Assembly (NCBI GenBank): GCA_949739085.1
Contig: CATIYU010000089.1
Span: forward strand, 1 to 9,011
DNA from: an uncultured Eubacteriales bacterium
Lineage (GTDB): Bacteria; Bacillota_A; Clostridia; Oscillospirales; Oscillospiraceae
Direction of reading: 5' to 3'
DNA: 9,011 nucleotides
Shown here piece after piece: positions 1 to 6,260 of the stretch. How positions within the stretch are numbered: position 1 is the first letter of the stretch; every line of letters starts with the position of its first letter. The position numbers and the translations under genes are program-made. The notes under the pieces are model-generated. The model was not told where the DNA came from. It was given only the letters and a program-made list of their open reading frames with translations, and ran no database searches.

Positions 1-17
1 CACATCTCTGTGCGGCC

Positions 18-74
18 TCAGTCAAGGAACGTATTGGGGCTGTTCATCCTGGGGATCGGTGGTTTCAGGTGCAT
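18..74 (-). other. Very short reading frame behind a strong ribosome binding site (possible leader peptide or start of a broken gene)
   Basis: On the minus strand an AAAAGGAGG ribosome binding site (about 76-84) lies just downstream of the stop codon of the stalk/peptidase gene. It is followed after four A's by an ATG at 74-72. The frame opened by this ATG stops after 18 codons (TGA at 20-18). The other two frames also stop in this stretch, one at 24-22 and one shortly after the ATG. The site is as good as those of the real genes here, so something is probably translated from it. It could be a short leader for the next gene to the left, or a gene broken by a frameshift. I recognise nothing in the peptide. 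Confidence 0.25.
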
Positions 75-153
75 TTTTCCTCCTTTTCGTTACTGGTACC
101 ATGCGTTTGCACTGCTCCCGGTATAGGGGACGCTCTCCGGATACCTCGTCCAC
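22..153 (-). CDS. Possible 43-residue hydrophilic small protein overlapping the end of the stalk/peptidase gene
   Basis: A minus-strand frame opens after a TGA near 180 and can start at a GTG (153-151). It runs through the last 64 nt of the upstream gene in another frame and ends with TGA at 24-22. The product would be basic in its middle (a KRRK run) and rich in Asp, Glu, Gln and Pro towards the end, finishing in QPQYVP. This looks more protein-like than a random overlap usually does. However, the GTG has no clear ribosome binding site, and an AAGGAGG lies inside the frame. It may be a chance overlap, or the tail of a gene whose frame has shifted. The upstream protein already has a plausible natural end. 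Confidence 0.18.
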   Translation of the reverse strand: MDEVSGERPLYREQCKRMVPVTKRRKNAPETTDPQDEQPQYVP

Positions 154-929
154 GCTTCTATGCGGTATCTGGCCTTTTCACCCTGATAGCAGTCCAGGTT
201 CTCTCCGCCGTAGGGATTGGATGGGTCCGGCCAGCGGACATGACCGCCGTGGTTGCCGTCTGTGTACTGGAAGGCGTGGTTCTCGTTGGGCGATTCCAGG
301 GCGATCTCCACATGCCAGATTTCGCTGGTGGCATTGTTCACCAGAAAGATGATGTCTCCGGGGCGGATCTGGGCGAGATCGTCCAGCTTGCGGCCTGGGT
401 TCTCCGTGTCTCCGAAGATGAGGGAGCTGACCATGGCGGCGTAGCCGCCACAGCCGTAGGTGCTGTTCACCGGATAATTGCCGGTGATGCGCCGGGCCTC
501 TGTGCTGGGGATGTCGTTCTTGTGCGTCCCTGGCGTATCGCGGGTTCCCCAGACGGTATCCTGGGGCCAGTCCCGCTGGATCTGACGGAGCAGCTCCAGC
601 ACATTTTCTTCTGTGATAGACGCCCCGTTCGTAAGCTTCGCCGTATTCACCTCCTCCGTACAGGGCTGATTGGGTCTGATTATGACGCTGTTGGCAGCGG
701 CGTCGTAGGTGACGCTGAATCCCGCCGCCTGCCCGATGTCCCGGAGCTTGACGTAATTGCTTCCATTGATTTCGTAGGCTTCCAGGATGACTTTCTCCTC
801 GTTGACATAGAATGTCTGGCTGCTGGGATTGGCCATGAGGCTTGCCGCCGCCTGGGCTGCGGGACCGCTGGCGGCGATCCCTGCCAGGACGCCCGCCGCC
901 ACCAGGGCGATTTCTTTCCTTCTGCTCAT
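90..929 (-). CDS. Exported stalk-domain / NlpC-P60-like cysteine peptidase-like protein
   Basis: The start is the ATG at 929, because AAGGAGG sits about 8 nt before it; a longer frame to 995 has no such site. The product is 279 residues. Residues 1-29 look like a Sec signal peptide (basic MSRRK, hydrophobic core, AQA-type cleavage). Residues about 38-86 resemble one copper-amine-oxidase N-terminal (stalk) unit, with YVKLRDIG followed by an AGF turn; this domain is common in clostridial surface proteins and is not an oxidase. Residues about 150-255 look like a papain-fold NlpC/P60-type domain: Cys160 in YGCGGYAAM, RPGDIIF at 189-195, and His206 in WHVEIAL. This would make it a wall hydrolase or binding protein, useful for opening peptidoglycan during mating. 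It is separated from the sortase by 127 nt, in which I see no convincing promoter. Substrate unknown. Confidence 0.8.
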   Translation of the reverse strand: MSRRKEIALVAAGVLAGIAASGPAAQAAASLMANPSSQTFYVNEEKVILEAYEINGSNYVKLRDIGQAAGFSVTYDAAANSVIIRPNQPCTEEVNTAKLTNGASITEENVLELLRQIQRDWPQDTVWGTRDTPGTHKNDIPSTEARRITGNYPVNSTYGCGGYAAMVSSLIFGDTENPGRKLDDLAQIRPGDIIFLVNNATSEIWHVEIALESPNENHAFQYTDGNHGGHVRWPDPSNPYGGENLDCYQGEKARYRIEAWTRYPESVPYTGSSANAWYQ

Positions 930-1056
930 ATTGTGTTCCTCCTTATATTGTAATGGCGCGTTCTCTTGTAAGCACCACAATACAGGAAGAAGCATCTCAA
1001 GTCTAGCAAAAGATTTGCAGACCTATGGAGAAGAAAAGCGGCCCAAACGCAGCACT

Positions 1057-1911
1057 TTACACAACTTCCGCACCCGTGACGCACCAGCGGAAGTCCCGCT
1101 CATCCCGGACGCAGGTGTAAAGGGTGATTACATTGGACTGGGAGGCGGCGAGGGCGCTGCGGTCCGTCTCGCTGACCTTGGATACGCTGGTCACCTCGTA
1201 GGTGCGCGTCCCCATTTTGGTGGTCAGCGTGATCCGGTCGCCCAGCTCCAAGGTGTGGATTTCACCGAAGTACGAATTGGCGCCCCGGTTGTGGGCGGCC
1301 AAGCCAACATTGCCATCCCAGATACTGGTGTCAGGAAAATGTCCCGCACCCCGCTTCAGGACAGCGGCGTCCGTACCCTCAAAAATGTCAACACTCAGGC
1401 GGATGGCGGGAATCTCCAGCGTACCCAGGGAACCATTCTTGTAAAAGAGGTCATCCGTGACCTCGGTATATCCGGAGCTGGTGGATTCCGGTACGGTTAC
1501 AGTTACATCCGCGCTGCCGGGTACCATGGTACTGCCAGCGGAGAGATCCGCAGGGACAGACTCACTGGCCAGCCCGCTCATCTCCGGCGGAAATACCACG
1601 ACAACCTCGCCGTTGATGGTCGCGCCAATGCCGGCCATGGCCTTGGGAGCCAGATTCGGCGTCAGATACTCGCCGGTGTTCAGGGTGTTGCTGGTGGCGC
1701 TGCCGAATCCCGGCGGGATAAGGGCGGCGTTCTTGCTCACGTCCTCGTTCTTCTGTGCGCCGCCGTCTGCCGTCACCACCGTTTCCACGGAGGTGGGCTT
1801 ACCGTAGCCGTCCTGCTCCTCCTCATCAAAGGTGTATTCCAGCGCGCAGGCCGGAACCATCAGGGCCAGCAGCATACAGATTGCCAACAGGGTTGTTACA
1901 AACTTCTTCAT
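1057..1911 (-). CDS. Sortase, class D-like, with long N-terminal extension
   Basis: This 284-residue exported transpeptidase-like protein has a signal peptide (about residues 1-24, ACA cleavage-like). An extracellular linker of roughly 140 residues, rich in Thr, Ser, Gly and Pro, follows, and then a sortase barrel from about residue 165 (LGTLEIPAI). The sortase triad is visible: His207 in GLAAHNRG, Cys267 in TLYTC, and Arg275 in FRWCV. Sortases cleave a sorting motif in a secreted protein and join it to the wall or to another protein. The short Cys-to-Arg loop and the GAGHFP motif suggest class D rather than class A; that subclass call is from memory. The start ATG shares one base with the stop of the upstream membrane protein (TAATG), so the two are coupled and probably work together. 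The long linker is unusual, since many sortases have only an anchor. If the signal peptide is cut, the enzyme would be released rather than anchored. Confidence 0.85.
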   Translation of the reverse strand: MKKFVTTLLAICMLLALMVPACALEYTFDEEEQDGYGKPTSVETVVTADGGAQKNEDVSKNAALIPPGFGSATSNTLNTGEYLTPNLAPKAMAGIGATINGEVVVVFPPEMSGLASESVPADLSAGSTMVPGSADVTVTVPESTSSGYTEVTDDLFYKNGSLGTLEIPAIRLSVDIFEGTDAAVLKRGAGHFPDTSIWDGNVGLAAHNRGANSYFGEIHTLELGDRITLTTKMGTRTYEVTSVSKVSETDRSALAASQSNVITLYTCVRDERDFRWCVTGAEVV

Positions 1912-2834
1912 TACACGCTCTCCTCTCCGGCTTCATGCCGTTTCTTCAGGAACAGCGCCGCGCCCACGCCGCCTCCGGCGAGGACCACAGTGCCCAGGGG
2001 GATCAGGACATAGGCCCAGTTAAAGTGGAACCCGCCGTCTGTACCGGTTTTGTCCGGCGCGGGGATGGAGTCATCGATCTCCGGAAGAGGGATAACCGGC
2101 TTAATCTCTGTCCCCTCAAAAACCGCCACATACCGCACTCGATCCAACGCGATCCTGCTGACTGTACCCACATATTTTGCTGTCACCGTGTAGCCGGTGA
2201 CGTAGCTGCTGGTAGCTGTACCAGAGTAGGTGGCCACGGCGGTGTACCGGTCGCCAAGGGCATAGCCGTCCATATTGGCGGTATTGTCCGCCTGCCAGGA
2301 GACGTCCTGGAGGGTCATAGTCCTGCCGTTTTCCTCCACAGTCTTGGGGATGTACGAGGTGTCCTGGCTGCCCAGGTTGGGGTAGCGTCTGGTGGTGGTC
2401 ACGGTTTTGGTGGACTTCCCATACCCCGCCGTCTCCACCTGGATGGTGTCCAGCTGGAGGGTCAGGGTTCCGGAGAGACCGTCCTCAGTAACAAACTCCT
2501 TCTGCTGGGGCAGCAGGGCCAGGATGGAGGCCATGTCCTTGTTCTTGCTCTCCAGCGCCACCTCCTCGGTGTGCTGGCGCTCCTGGTACTCCGGCATCTC
2601 CTGCTTGAGCAGGTCTGTCAGGGTGTAGCGGACGCCGTTCTGCTCGAAGTCAGAGCGGGGGATGCCCGCCGGGTCCTGCTCCGGCGTAAGGTCGTATATC
2701 TTTCTGATTTCGCCGCCATCCTCGCTCTCCTCCACGGCAGAGGGATAGCACACCTCCGCCGCCAGAGCACTGGCCGGCATGGATACTGCCAGCAGTATCG
2801 CCACCAGCAGCAAAAATATGGTTCGTTTTGTCAT
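1911..2834 (-). CDS. Exported surface protein with C-terminal membrane anchor, sortase partner
   Basis: The product is 307 residues. It has an N-terminal signal peptide (about residues 1-25, ending ASALA), an extracellular Thr/Tyr-rich body with no enzymatic motif I recognise, a Pro-rich stretch (about 248-262), one membrane helix (about 274-296) and a short positive tail (KKRH). The start at 2834 has TAGGAGGG 8 nt upstream, and the upstream SpoVG-like gene stops 10 nt earlier. The tripartite end (short motif, helix, positive tail) resembles a cell-wall sorting signal, but there is no LPxTG; the nearest match is PDKTG at 260-264. It is translationally linked to the sortase, which suggests it is the substrate or scaffold for it. 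Similar proteins recur beside sortases in clostridial conjugative elements, as far as I recall, but I know no function for them. Confidence 0.7.
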   Translation of the reverse strand: MTKRTIFLLLVAILLAVSMPASALAAEVCYPSAVEESEDGGEIRKIYDLTPEQDPAGIPRSDFEQNGVRYTLTDLLKQEMPEYQERQHTEEVALESKNKDMASILALLPQQKEFVTEDGLSGTLTLQLDTIQVETAGYGKSTKTVTTTRRYPNLGSQDTSYIPKTVEENGRTMTLQDVSWQADNTANMDGYALGDRYTAVATYSGTATSSYVTGYTVTAKYVGTVSRIALDRVRYVAVFEGTEIKPVIPLPEIDDSIPAPDKTGTDGGFHFNWAYVLIPLGTVVLAGGGVGAALFLKKRHEAGEESV

Positions 2835-2844
2835 ACATGCCCTC

Positions 2845-3147
2845 CTACATATTCATATTGGGCCACGACTGCTCCGTCTCCGGCGGCTGCTGCACCTGGG
2901 CAAGCTGCTGCTGGTAAGCGTCCAGCACAGCCCGGTCGAACTCCTGCTTGAACTCCTTCGTGCAGGGGAAGCACACATCCCGGTACTGATCGCCGGACTT
3001 GTAGCTGGGCATGGAGACGAAGGGACCCTTGCTCCCGTTGATGATCTTCACACCCTTAATGGCGAAGCAGCCGTCCAGGCTGACCGAAGCGTCCGCCAGC
3101 CGGTTCCCCTCCATGCGCAGGGTGTGGATTTTTACGTTGATTTCCAT
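2845..3147 (-). CDS. spoVG: SpoVG family regulator
   Basis: The start is the ATG at 3147 (product MEINVKI...), because ATGAGGAG lies about 10 nt before it; the ATG at 3165 falls inside that site. The product has 100 residues. Residues 1-80 match the SpoVG fold: an MEI(N/T)V start, an ASVSLDGCFAIKGVKIING core, GPFVSMPS (equivalent to the GLFVAMPS loop of Bacillus SpoVG), then YRDVCFP and a terminal helix (EFDRAVLDAYQQ). SpoVG proteins are small dimeric nucleic-acid binding regulators in Firmicutes; the chromosomal gene affects sporulation and septation. This copy sits in an accessory operon between the DUF3848 gene and the surface genes, so it probably regulates element genes. After the fold comes a Gln/Pro-rich tail ending NMNM. 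Chromosomal SpoVG carries no such tail that I know of. Confidence 0.85.
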   Translation of the reverse strand: MEINVKIHTLRMEGNRLADASVSLDGCFAIKGVKIINGSKGPFVSMPSYKSGDQYRDVCFPCTKEFKQEFDRAVLDAYQQQLAQVQQPPETEQSWPNMNM

Positions 3148-3171
3148 AGTTGATTTTCTCCTCATTTCTTT

Positions 3172-3519
3172 TCAGCTCATGCTATCCATGGCGGGAGTCC
3201 CGCCCGGCAGCGGGCTGTGATCCCACAGTGACCATAGCGCGTGTTCGAACTCTCCGCTGTGATCCACATATTGCTCGTCCAGCCACTGCTCCCGGAGCAG
3301 TTCCAGCGGGTCATCGTACTCCAGTAGAGACTCCAACAGGTCATCCGAATAGACACTGGGATTTTCCGTCAGCTCGTCATAGCAAAAGCGGGCGGCGGCG
3401 ATCTCCGCCGCTTTCTCGATGATCCGCTCCGGCGGCAGGGCTAGAAGCTCCGTCTGATAGGCATTCCAGCACTCGCTCAGTTTCTCCTCCAGTCTGGAGT
3501 GGAGGTCTGTCCTCTCCAC
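3172..3519 (-). CDS. DUF3848-like protein
   Basis: I choose the GTG at 3519 as start, because AGGGGGTGAT, an extended match to the 16S rRNA tail, ends about 4 nt before it; the GTG at 3528 lies within that site. The product has 115 residues. It is acidic and mostly helical: an N-terminal helix, then ELLALPPERIIEKA at about residues 24-37, which resembles the LPPEEIL core of DUF3848, and then a run of Leu/Glu helices. The function of DUF3848 is unknown; it occurs in mobile elements of Clostridia. It follows the DUF3849 gene by 15 nt and both end in almost the same tail (PAMDSMS here), so the two are probably co-translated and may act together. No catalytic motif is visible. A DNA-mimic or adaptor role would fit the acidity, but this is only a guess. 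Confidence 0.6.
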   Translation of the reverse strand: MERTDLHSRLEEKLSECWNAYQTELLALPPERIIEKAAEIAAARFCYDELTENPSVYSDDLLESLLEYDDPLELLREQWLDEQYVDHSGEFEHALWSLWDHSPLPGGTPAMDSMS

Positions 3520-3534
3520 TTGTATCACCCCCTC

Positions 3535-4275
3535 TCAGCCCATACCATCCATAGTAGGGCCGGTTTGCTTCTGAGCCTGCAGCTCCTCCAGCTTCTGCGC
3601 CGCCCAGTCCGGCAGGTACTGCCCGTCCAGAACGCCAATAAAGTCGGCGCGGTTCCAGCGCGTCCGCTCCCCATCGCCCAGGCAGGTGGCGTAGACCGCC
3701 TGCCCACTGGCGTGAGGTGAGCACCCGAAGCCCCCCTCAGCCAGCCAGAGCTGGTCGCGGGGCGTCCAGCAGCTCTCCCGGAGCGTATCCGGACTCAGCA
3801 CCAGTACCTTGCCCGTATAGTCCTGCTGACACCTGTCGCCAACACAATGCTCCGGCTCGAACAAGCCCAGTGTCCGGTATGCCTCCTGGGCCTGCTGAAC
3901 GAAGTCCTCCAGAAGCTGGGCGGCAGTGTCCACCGTGTAGTACCAGTTGAATCTTCCGTTCTCCGGCACGAACGTTCTCCGGCCCCACTGATATGTTTCA
4001 TCACTGACCAAGTAGTCGCAGGCAGATTTCTTAAGCTCCTGCAGGGAGTTGGCGAGGACGAAATTCACCCGCTTGAAGCCGTACCGCTCCAGCACGGACT
4101 GGGCGCAGCCTTCTGCCAGTCCCTCGCTCGCCTCATCCCAATGGTCCCGGATAGCCTGCTCTATGGCCCGTGCGCAGATGACATTTTCCCGGAAGCTGGC
4201 ATCATACTGCTTTTCCATGCCGCATCGCACGGCCTCCCCATAGGAACCCCGGTATAGATACGGAAAATCATCCAT
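3535..4275 (-). CDS. DUF3849 protein with a C-terminal extension
   Basis: The start is the ATG at 4275, with CGGAGG 9 nt upstream; the longer frame to 4314 lacks a site. The product has 246 residues. Residues about 4-95 match DUF3849: PYLYRGSYGEAV, then ENVICARAIEQAIRDHW, and GFKRVNFVLANSLQE. Function is unknown; the family is found in clostridial mobile elements. A second region follows (about 110-230) with CVGDRC, DYTGKVLVLSPDTL, CWTPRDQLWLAEGGFGC and ATCLGDGE. It is rich in Trp, Cys and Gly and looks like a distinct folded domain I cannot name. The five cysteines there could bind metal, but the spacing fits no finger I know. The start overlaps the end of the AbrB-like gene by 8 nt, so translation is coupled. 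The protein ends in PTMDGMG. Confidence 0.7.
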   Translation of the reverse strand: MDDFPYLYRGSYGEAVRCGMEKQYDASFRENVICARAIEQAIRDHWDEASEGLAEGCAQSVLERYGFKRVNFVLANSLQELKKSACDYLVSDETYQWGRRTFVPENGRFNWYYTVDTAAQLLEDFVQQAQEAYRTLGLFEPEHCVGDRCQQDYTGKVLVLSPDTLRESCWTPRDQLWLAEGGFGCSPHASGQAVYATCLGDGERTRWNRADFIGVLDGQYLPDWAAQKLEELQAQKQTGPTMDGMG

Positions 4276-4774
4276 AGACAATGTCCTCCGCCATGAGCCG
4301 CTCCTCCAGCTCACCCAGGCACACCCCCATCATGGCCAGGGTGGACAGCTCCCACTCCGGCACATCGGTGAGGTCGTAGCGGTAGTCCGCCTGGGCCACC
4401 GTCACCGTCCCCTCCTGCTCTCCCGGCCATGCGCAGAGCTTGGCGTTTGCCGGGATGCGGACGTCCTTCCGAACCTCATCCGGGATAGCCGTTCTGGTAT
4501 GCGCCGGTTCAGCGGGGCAATCGCCGTCCCCGCTGCAATCCTCGCAGGGGCCGCACACCCCGGCCAGGTGCCGGTTCAGCTCCATCGCCAGCCGCTGGAG
4601 ACTTTCCACCGCGCGGATTAGCTCCATGGCTGTCATCTCCCGCTTGAGGACCACCACCGCGTCCGGCAGAGCGCAGATCTCCACCATCCCGCCCCGCTCA
4701 AACTCGCTCAGCTCCATCACCACATTGGGAATGACCAGCTTCTTTTTGGTTGTGTTCTTGATAAATTTCTGCAT
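4268..4774 (-). CDS. AbrB/SpoVT-like small protein with a cysteine cluster
   Basis: The start is the ATG at 4774, with GGAGG 7 nt upstream; a longer in-frame extension to 4837 overlaps the methylase end and has no site. The product has 168 residues. Residues about 11-46 resemble the AbrB/MazE swapped-hairpin DNA-binding fold: KKLVIPNVVMELSEF, then GGMVEICALPDAVVVLKRE. A helix with Leu/Ala heptads follows (about 48-72), then cysteines 74, 77, 80 and 86 (CGPCEDC then C), which could bind a metal or sense redox state. The C-terminal part (about 118-168) contains AKLCAWPGE and YDLTDVPEWEL and ends ELEERLMAEDIVYG. AbrB-like proteins are transition-state regulators or antitoxins; no toxin partner follows here. 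The gene lies 16 nt after the methylase gene and overlaps the DUF3849 gene by 8 nt. Probably an element-borne regulator. Confidence 0.6.
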   Translation of the reverse strand: MQKFIKNTTKKKLVIPNVVMELSEFERGGMVEICALPDAVVVLKREMTAMELIRAVESLQRLAMELNRHLAGVCGPCEDCSGDGDCPAEPAHTRTAIPDEVRKDVRIPANAKLCAWPGEQEGTVTVAQADYRYDLTDVPEWELSTLAMMGVCLGELEERLMAEDIVYG

Positions 4775-4790
4775 AGTTTCCTCCAAATTT

Positions 4791-5792
4791 TTATTTTTCT
4801 TCCGGCATTGCCACGCAAATGGACCGGCGCGGTTCATGCACCAGCGCCAGCTTTCCCTTCTCCGTTTCCGGCTCGAACATGTTCATCTGCTCCACATGAC
4901 GCTCCAGCATGGGACGGGGATCGTAGCTGGTCATCAGCAGTTCCTCGTAGACCGCGCCCTCCGTTTGGGACATGTGGTTATGCCGCTCGAAATGCAGGAT
5001 GTAGAAGTCTTCGTACAGCTCGCGGATAAATGGGCAGTCGTTGTAGGAGATCACCCTGGGGCCTTTGCAGGTCCGCAGCGCATCGTGGAGCCGGTAGTGA
5101 TCCTCCACGGGGAATCCCGGCGCGTACATCCGCTCCGCCTCAAAGTAGGGCGGGTCGCAGTAGTGCAGGGTGGCCTCGCTGTCGTGAATCCGGATGGAAT
5201 CCTCGAAGTCCCGGTTCGTGATGACCACCCGCTCCAGCCGCATTGCGGCGGCGGTAATCAGGTTGAAGAAGGTCCGGAGGTTCGTGGGGCGCAGAGCGAA
5301 GGTCTTGCGCATGCTGTTGAAGCTGCGCCGGTCTACCGTGTAGAACGCCGCAGCGCGTTTCACATCCCAGGCCGAGGCCCGCCCTCTGAGGATTTTCTCC
5401 ACCTCTGCGTACTGGATGTCCGTCAGGACAGCTCTTGCCACGGCCAGCTCGCTCTCTGTGAAATCCGGCAGCGCCATCTCGCGCCGGAGGACTTTCAGCA
5501 GCAGCAAAAATTCTTCCTCCGAGTGCAGAGGGAAGAAGCCCAGCTCACGGAGCAGCTCCAGGGTTCTATCCCGGATACAGAGGAATAGGTTGGTCAGGTC
5601 GGAGTCGTAGTCGTTGTAGACCTCCATCCGGCTCAGGCTCATGGGCAGGCCCAGCAGGATGGACCCGCTGCCGCCAAAATGCTCCGCGTAGCGCGGGGGA
5701 TTGGGCGGGAAGATGGAGCGGATGATGTACTGGAGCTGCTCCTTGCCGCCCACCCACGGGAACGGCGGCCTAGCCGTCAGACCTAGACGCAT
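4791..5792 (-). CDS. DNA adenine methylase, D12 class (Dam/DpnM-like), no partner nuclease
   Basis: The 333-residue product should transfer a methyl group from S-adenosylmethionine to N6 of adenine in DNA. Visible features are PFPWVGGK at residues 10-17 (the D12-class N-terminal motif), the SAM loop HFGGSGS at 38-44, NDYDSDL at 60-66, a target-recognition insert of about 150 residues, and the catalytic DPPY at 213-216. The length fits the family (usually about 250-330). The start at 5792 has GGAGG 6 nt upstream, inside the end of the HTH gene, and the two overlap by 23 nt. No restriction endonuclease lies beside it, so it is an orphan methylase. On a mobile element it would most likely protect the element from host restriction enzymes. 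Target sequence cannot be read from the window; GATC is common for the class but not certain. Confidence 0.9.
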   Translation of the reverse strand: MRLGLTARPPFPWVGGKEQLQYIIRSIFPPNPPRYAEHFGGSGSILLGLPMSLSRMEVYNDYDSDLTNLFLCIRDRTLELLRELGFFPLHSEEEFLLLLKVLRREMALPDFTESELAVARAVLTDIQYAEVEKILRGRASAWDVKRAAAFYTVDRRSFNSMRKTFALRPTNLRTFFNLITAAAMRLERVVITNRDFEDSIRIHDSEATLHYCDPPYFEAERMYAPGFPVEDHYRLHDALRTCKGPRVISYNDCPFIRELYEDFYILHFERHNHMSQTEGAVYEELLMTSYDPRPMLERHVEQMNMFEPETEKGKLALVHEPRRSICVAMPEEK

Positions 5793-6090
5793 CCCGCTCC
5801 TCCCCGAAGCCCTCCAGCGCAGCCTCCAGGCCGTCTATGGCCTGGCTGAGTCCATACATCATGTCCGTCAGGCTGCGGATGGTGGTGTAAATTTCACCGG
5901 CGTTTCCGGCGTAGAAGTAACCCTCCCCGCCGCTGCAAATGGGGATCTTCCGCCTGCGCAGGCGGTTCACCTGACGCCGCAGCTCGTTGCCGCTGACCCC
6001 CATTGCCTGCTCCAGCTCCAGGCTCTTGACGGCGTTTTTCCGTCCACAGCAGTTCTCCTTCAGATAGATTCTCAGCTGTTCACTTGTCAT
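5770..6090 (-). CDS. Small winged-helix/HTH protein upstream of the methylase
   Basis: The start is the ATG at 6090 (MTSEQLRIYL), with AAAGGG about 7 nt upstream; a longer frame to 6132 would begin inside the terminator T-run. The product has 106 residues. Residues about 1-62 form a basic helical region: SLELEQAMGVSGNELRRQVNRLRRR reads as a helix-turn-helix with a recognition helix, and the KIPICSGGEGYFYAG that follows resembles the wing of a winged-helix DNA-binding domain. The last 40 residues form a Leu/Ile helix (TDMMYGLSQAIDGLEAALE) suited to dimerisation. The gene is first in its operon and overlaps the methylase by 23 nt, so it may control methylase expression, as C proteins do in restriction systems. 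That role is inference. No family name recognised. Confidence 0.65.
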   Translation of the reverse strand: MTSEQLRIYLKENCCGRKNAVKSLELEQAMGVSGNELRRQVNRLRRRKIPICSGGEGYFYAGNAGEIYTTIRSLTDMMYGLSQAIDGLEAALEGFGEERDASRSDG

Positions 6091-6260
6091 GTTTTGCCCT
6101 TTCCGGGGCTGGCTCTCCGGAAAAGGACACAAAAAAGAGGGGCCGCTTGTCCCTCCGGAGTAACGGCCCCTTATCGTGAGTTTATTACATTGTCTATACC
6201 GGCTGGCTGCGATTCCTATGCCGTTCCAGGCAGGCGATGGACCGTCTCATCATAGGATAT
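6091..6260. other. Intergenic region between two operons
   Basis: This 170-nt gap is the longest in the window. It holds the intrinsic terminator for the anti-restriction operon (6131-6171, listed separately). On the minus strand a poor promoter-like pair lies to its right: TAGACA (6196-6191) and GATAAG (6175-6170) with only 15 nt between. The -10 would overlap the terminator stem, so I do not call it a promoter. The rest (6176-6260) shows no ORF, tRNA or long repeat that I can see. Confidence 0.6.
6131..6171 (-). terminator. Intrinsic terminator ending the ArdA-like operon
   Basis: Read on the minus strand, AGGGGCCG (6171-6164) pairs perfectly with CGGCCCCT (6145-6138) around an 18-nt loop. 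It is followed by C and six T's (6136-6131). The loop contains a CTCCGGAG palindrome that could form a small inner stem. There is no T-run on the other side, so termination is expected only for leftward transcripts. It separates the tandem ArdA-like gene from the HTH-methylase operon. Position about 40 nt before the HTH start means it could also work as an attenuator with partial read-through into the next operon. Confidence 0.8.

Noticed and set aside
1840..1911. Sortase as a lipoprotein (VPAC near the signal peptide end)
   Set aside because: Proline at the position before Ala-Cys does not fit a lipobox well, and the following ACA fits ordinary signal peptidase cleavage better.
829..2951. 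Long plus-strand reading frames (829-2013 and 1755-2951)
   Set aside because: They lie antisense to the sortase and surface-protein genes, which have signal peptides, family motifs and good ribosome binding sites. The plus-strand products have low-complexity Arg/Gly/His-rich composition typical of GC-rich antisense frames.
4268..4774. AbrB-like gene as the antitoxin of a toxin-antitoxin pair
   Set aside because: The downstream gene is a DUF3849 protein with no toxin motif, and the AbrB-like protein is much longer than MazE-type antitoxins.
4440..5588. Plus-strand reading frame of 382 codons
   Set aside because: It is antisense to the methylase and AbrB-like genes, and its product shows no recognisable motif.
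4791..6090. A complete restriction-modification system
   Set aside because: Only the methylase and a small HTH protein are present. No nuclease motif (such as PD-(D/E)xK) is evident in the neighbours, whose families are identified otherwise.
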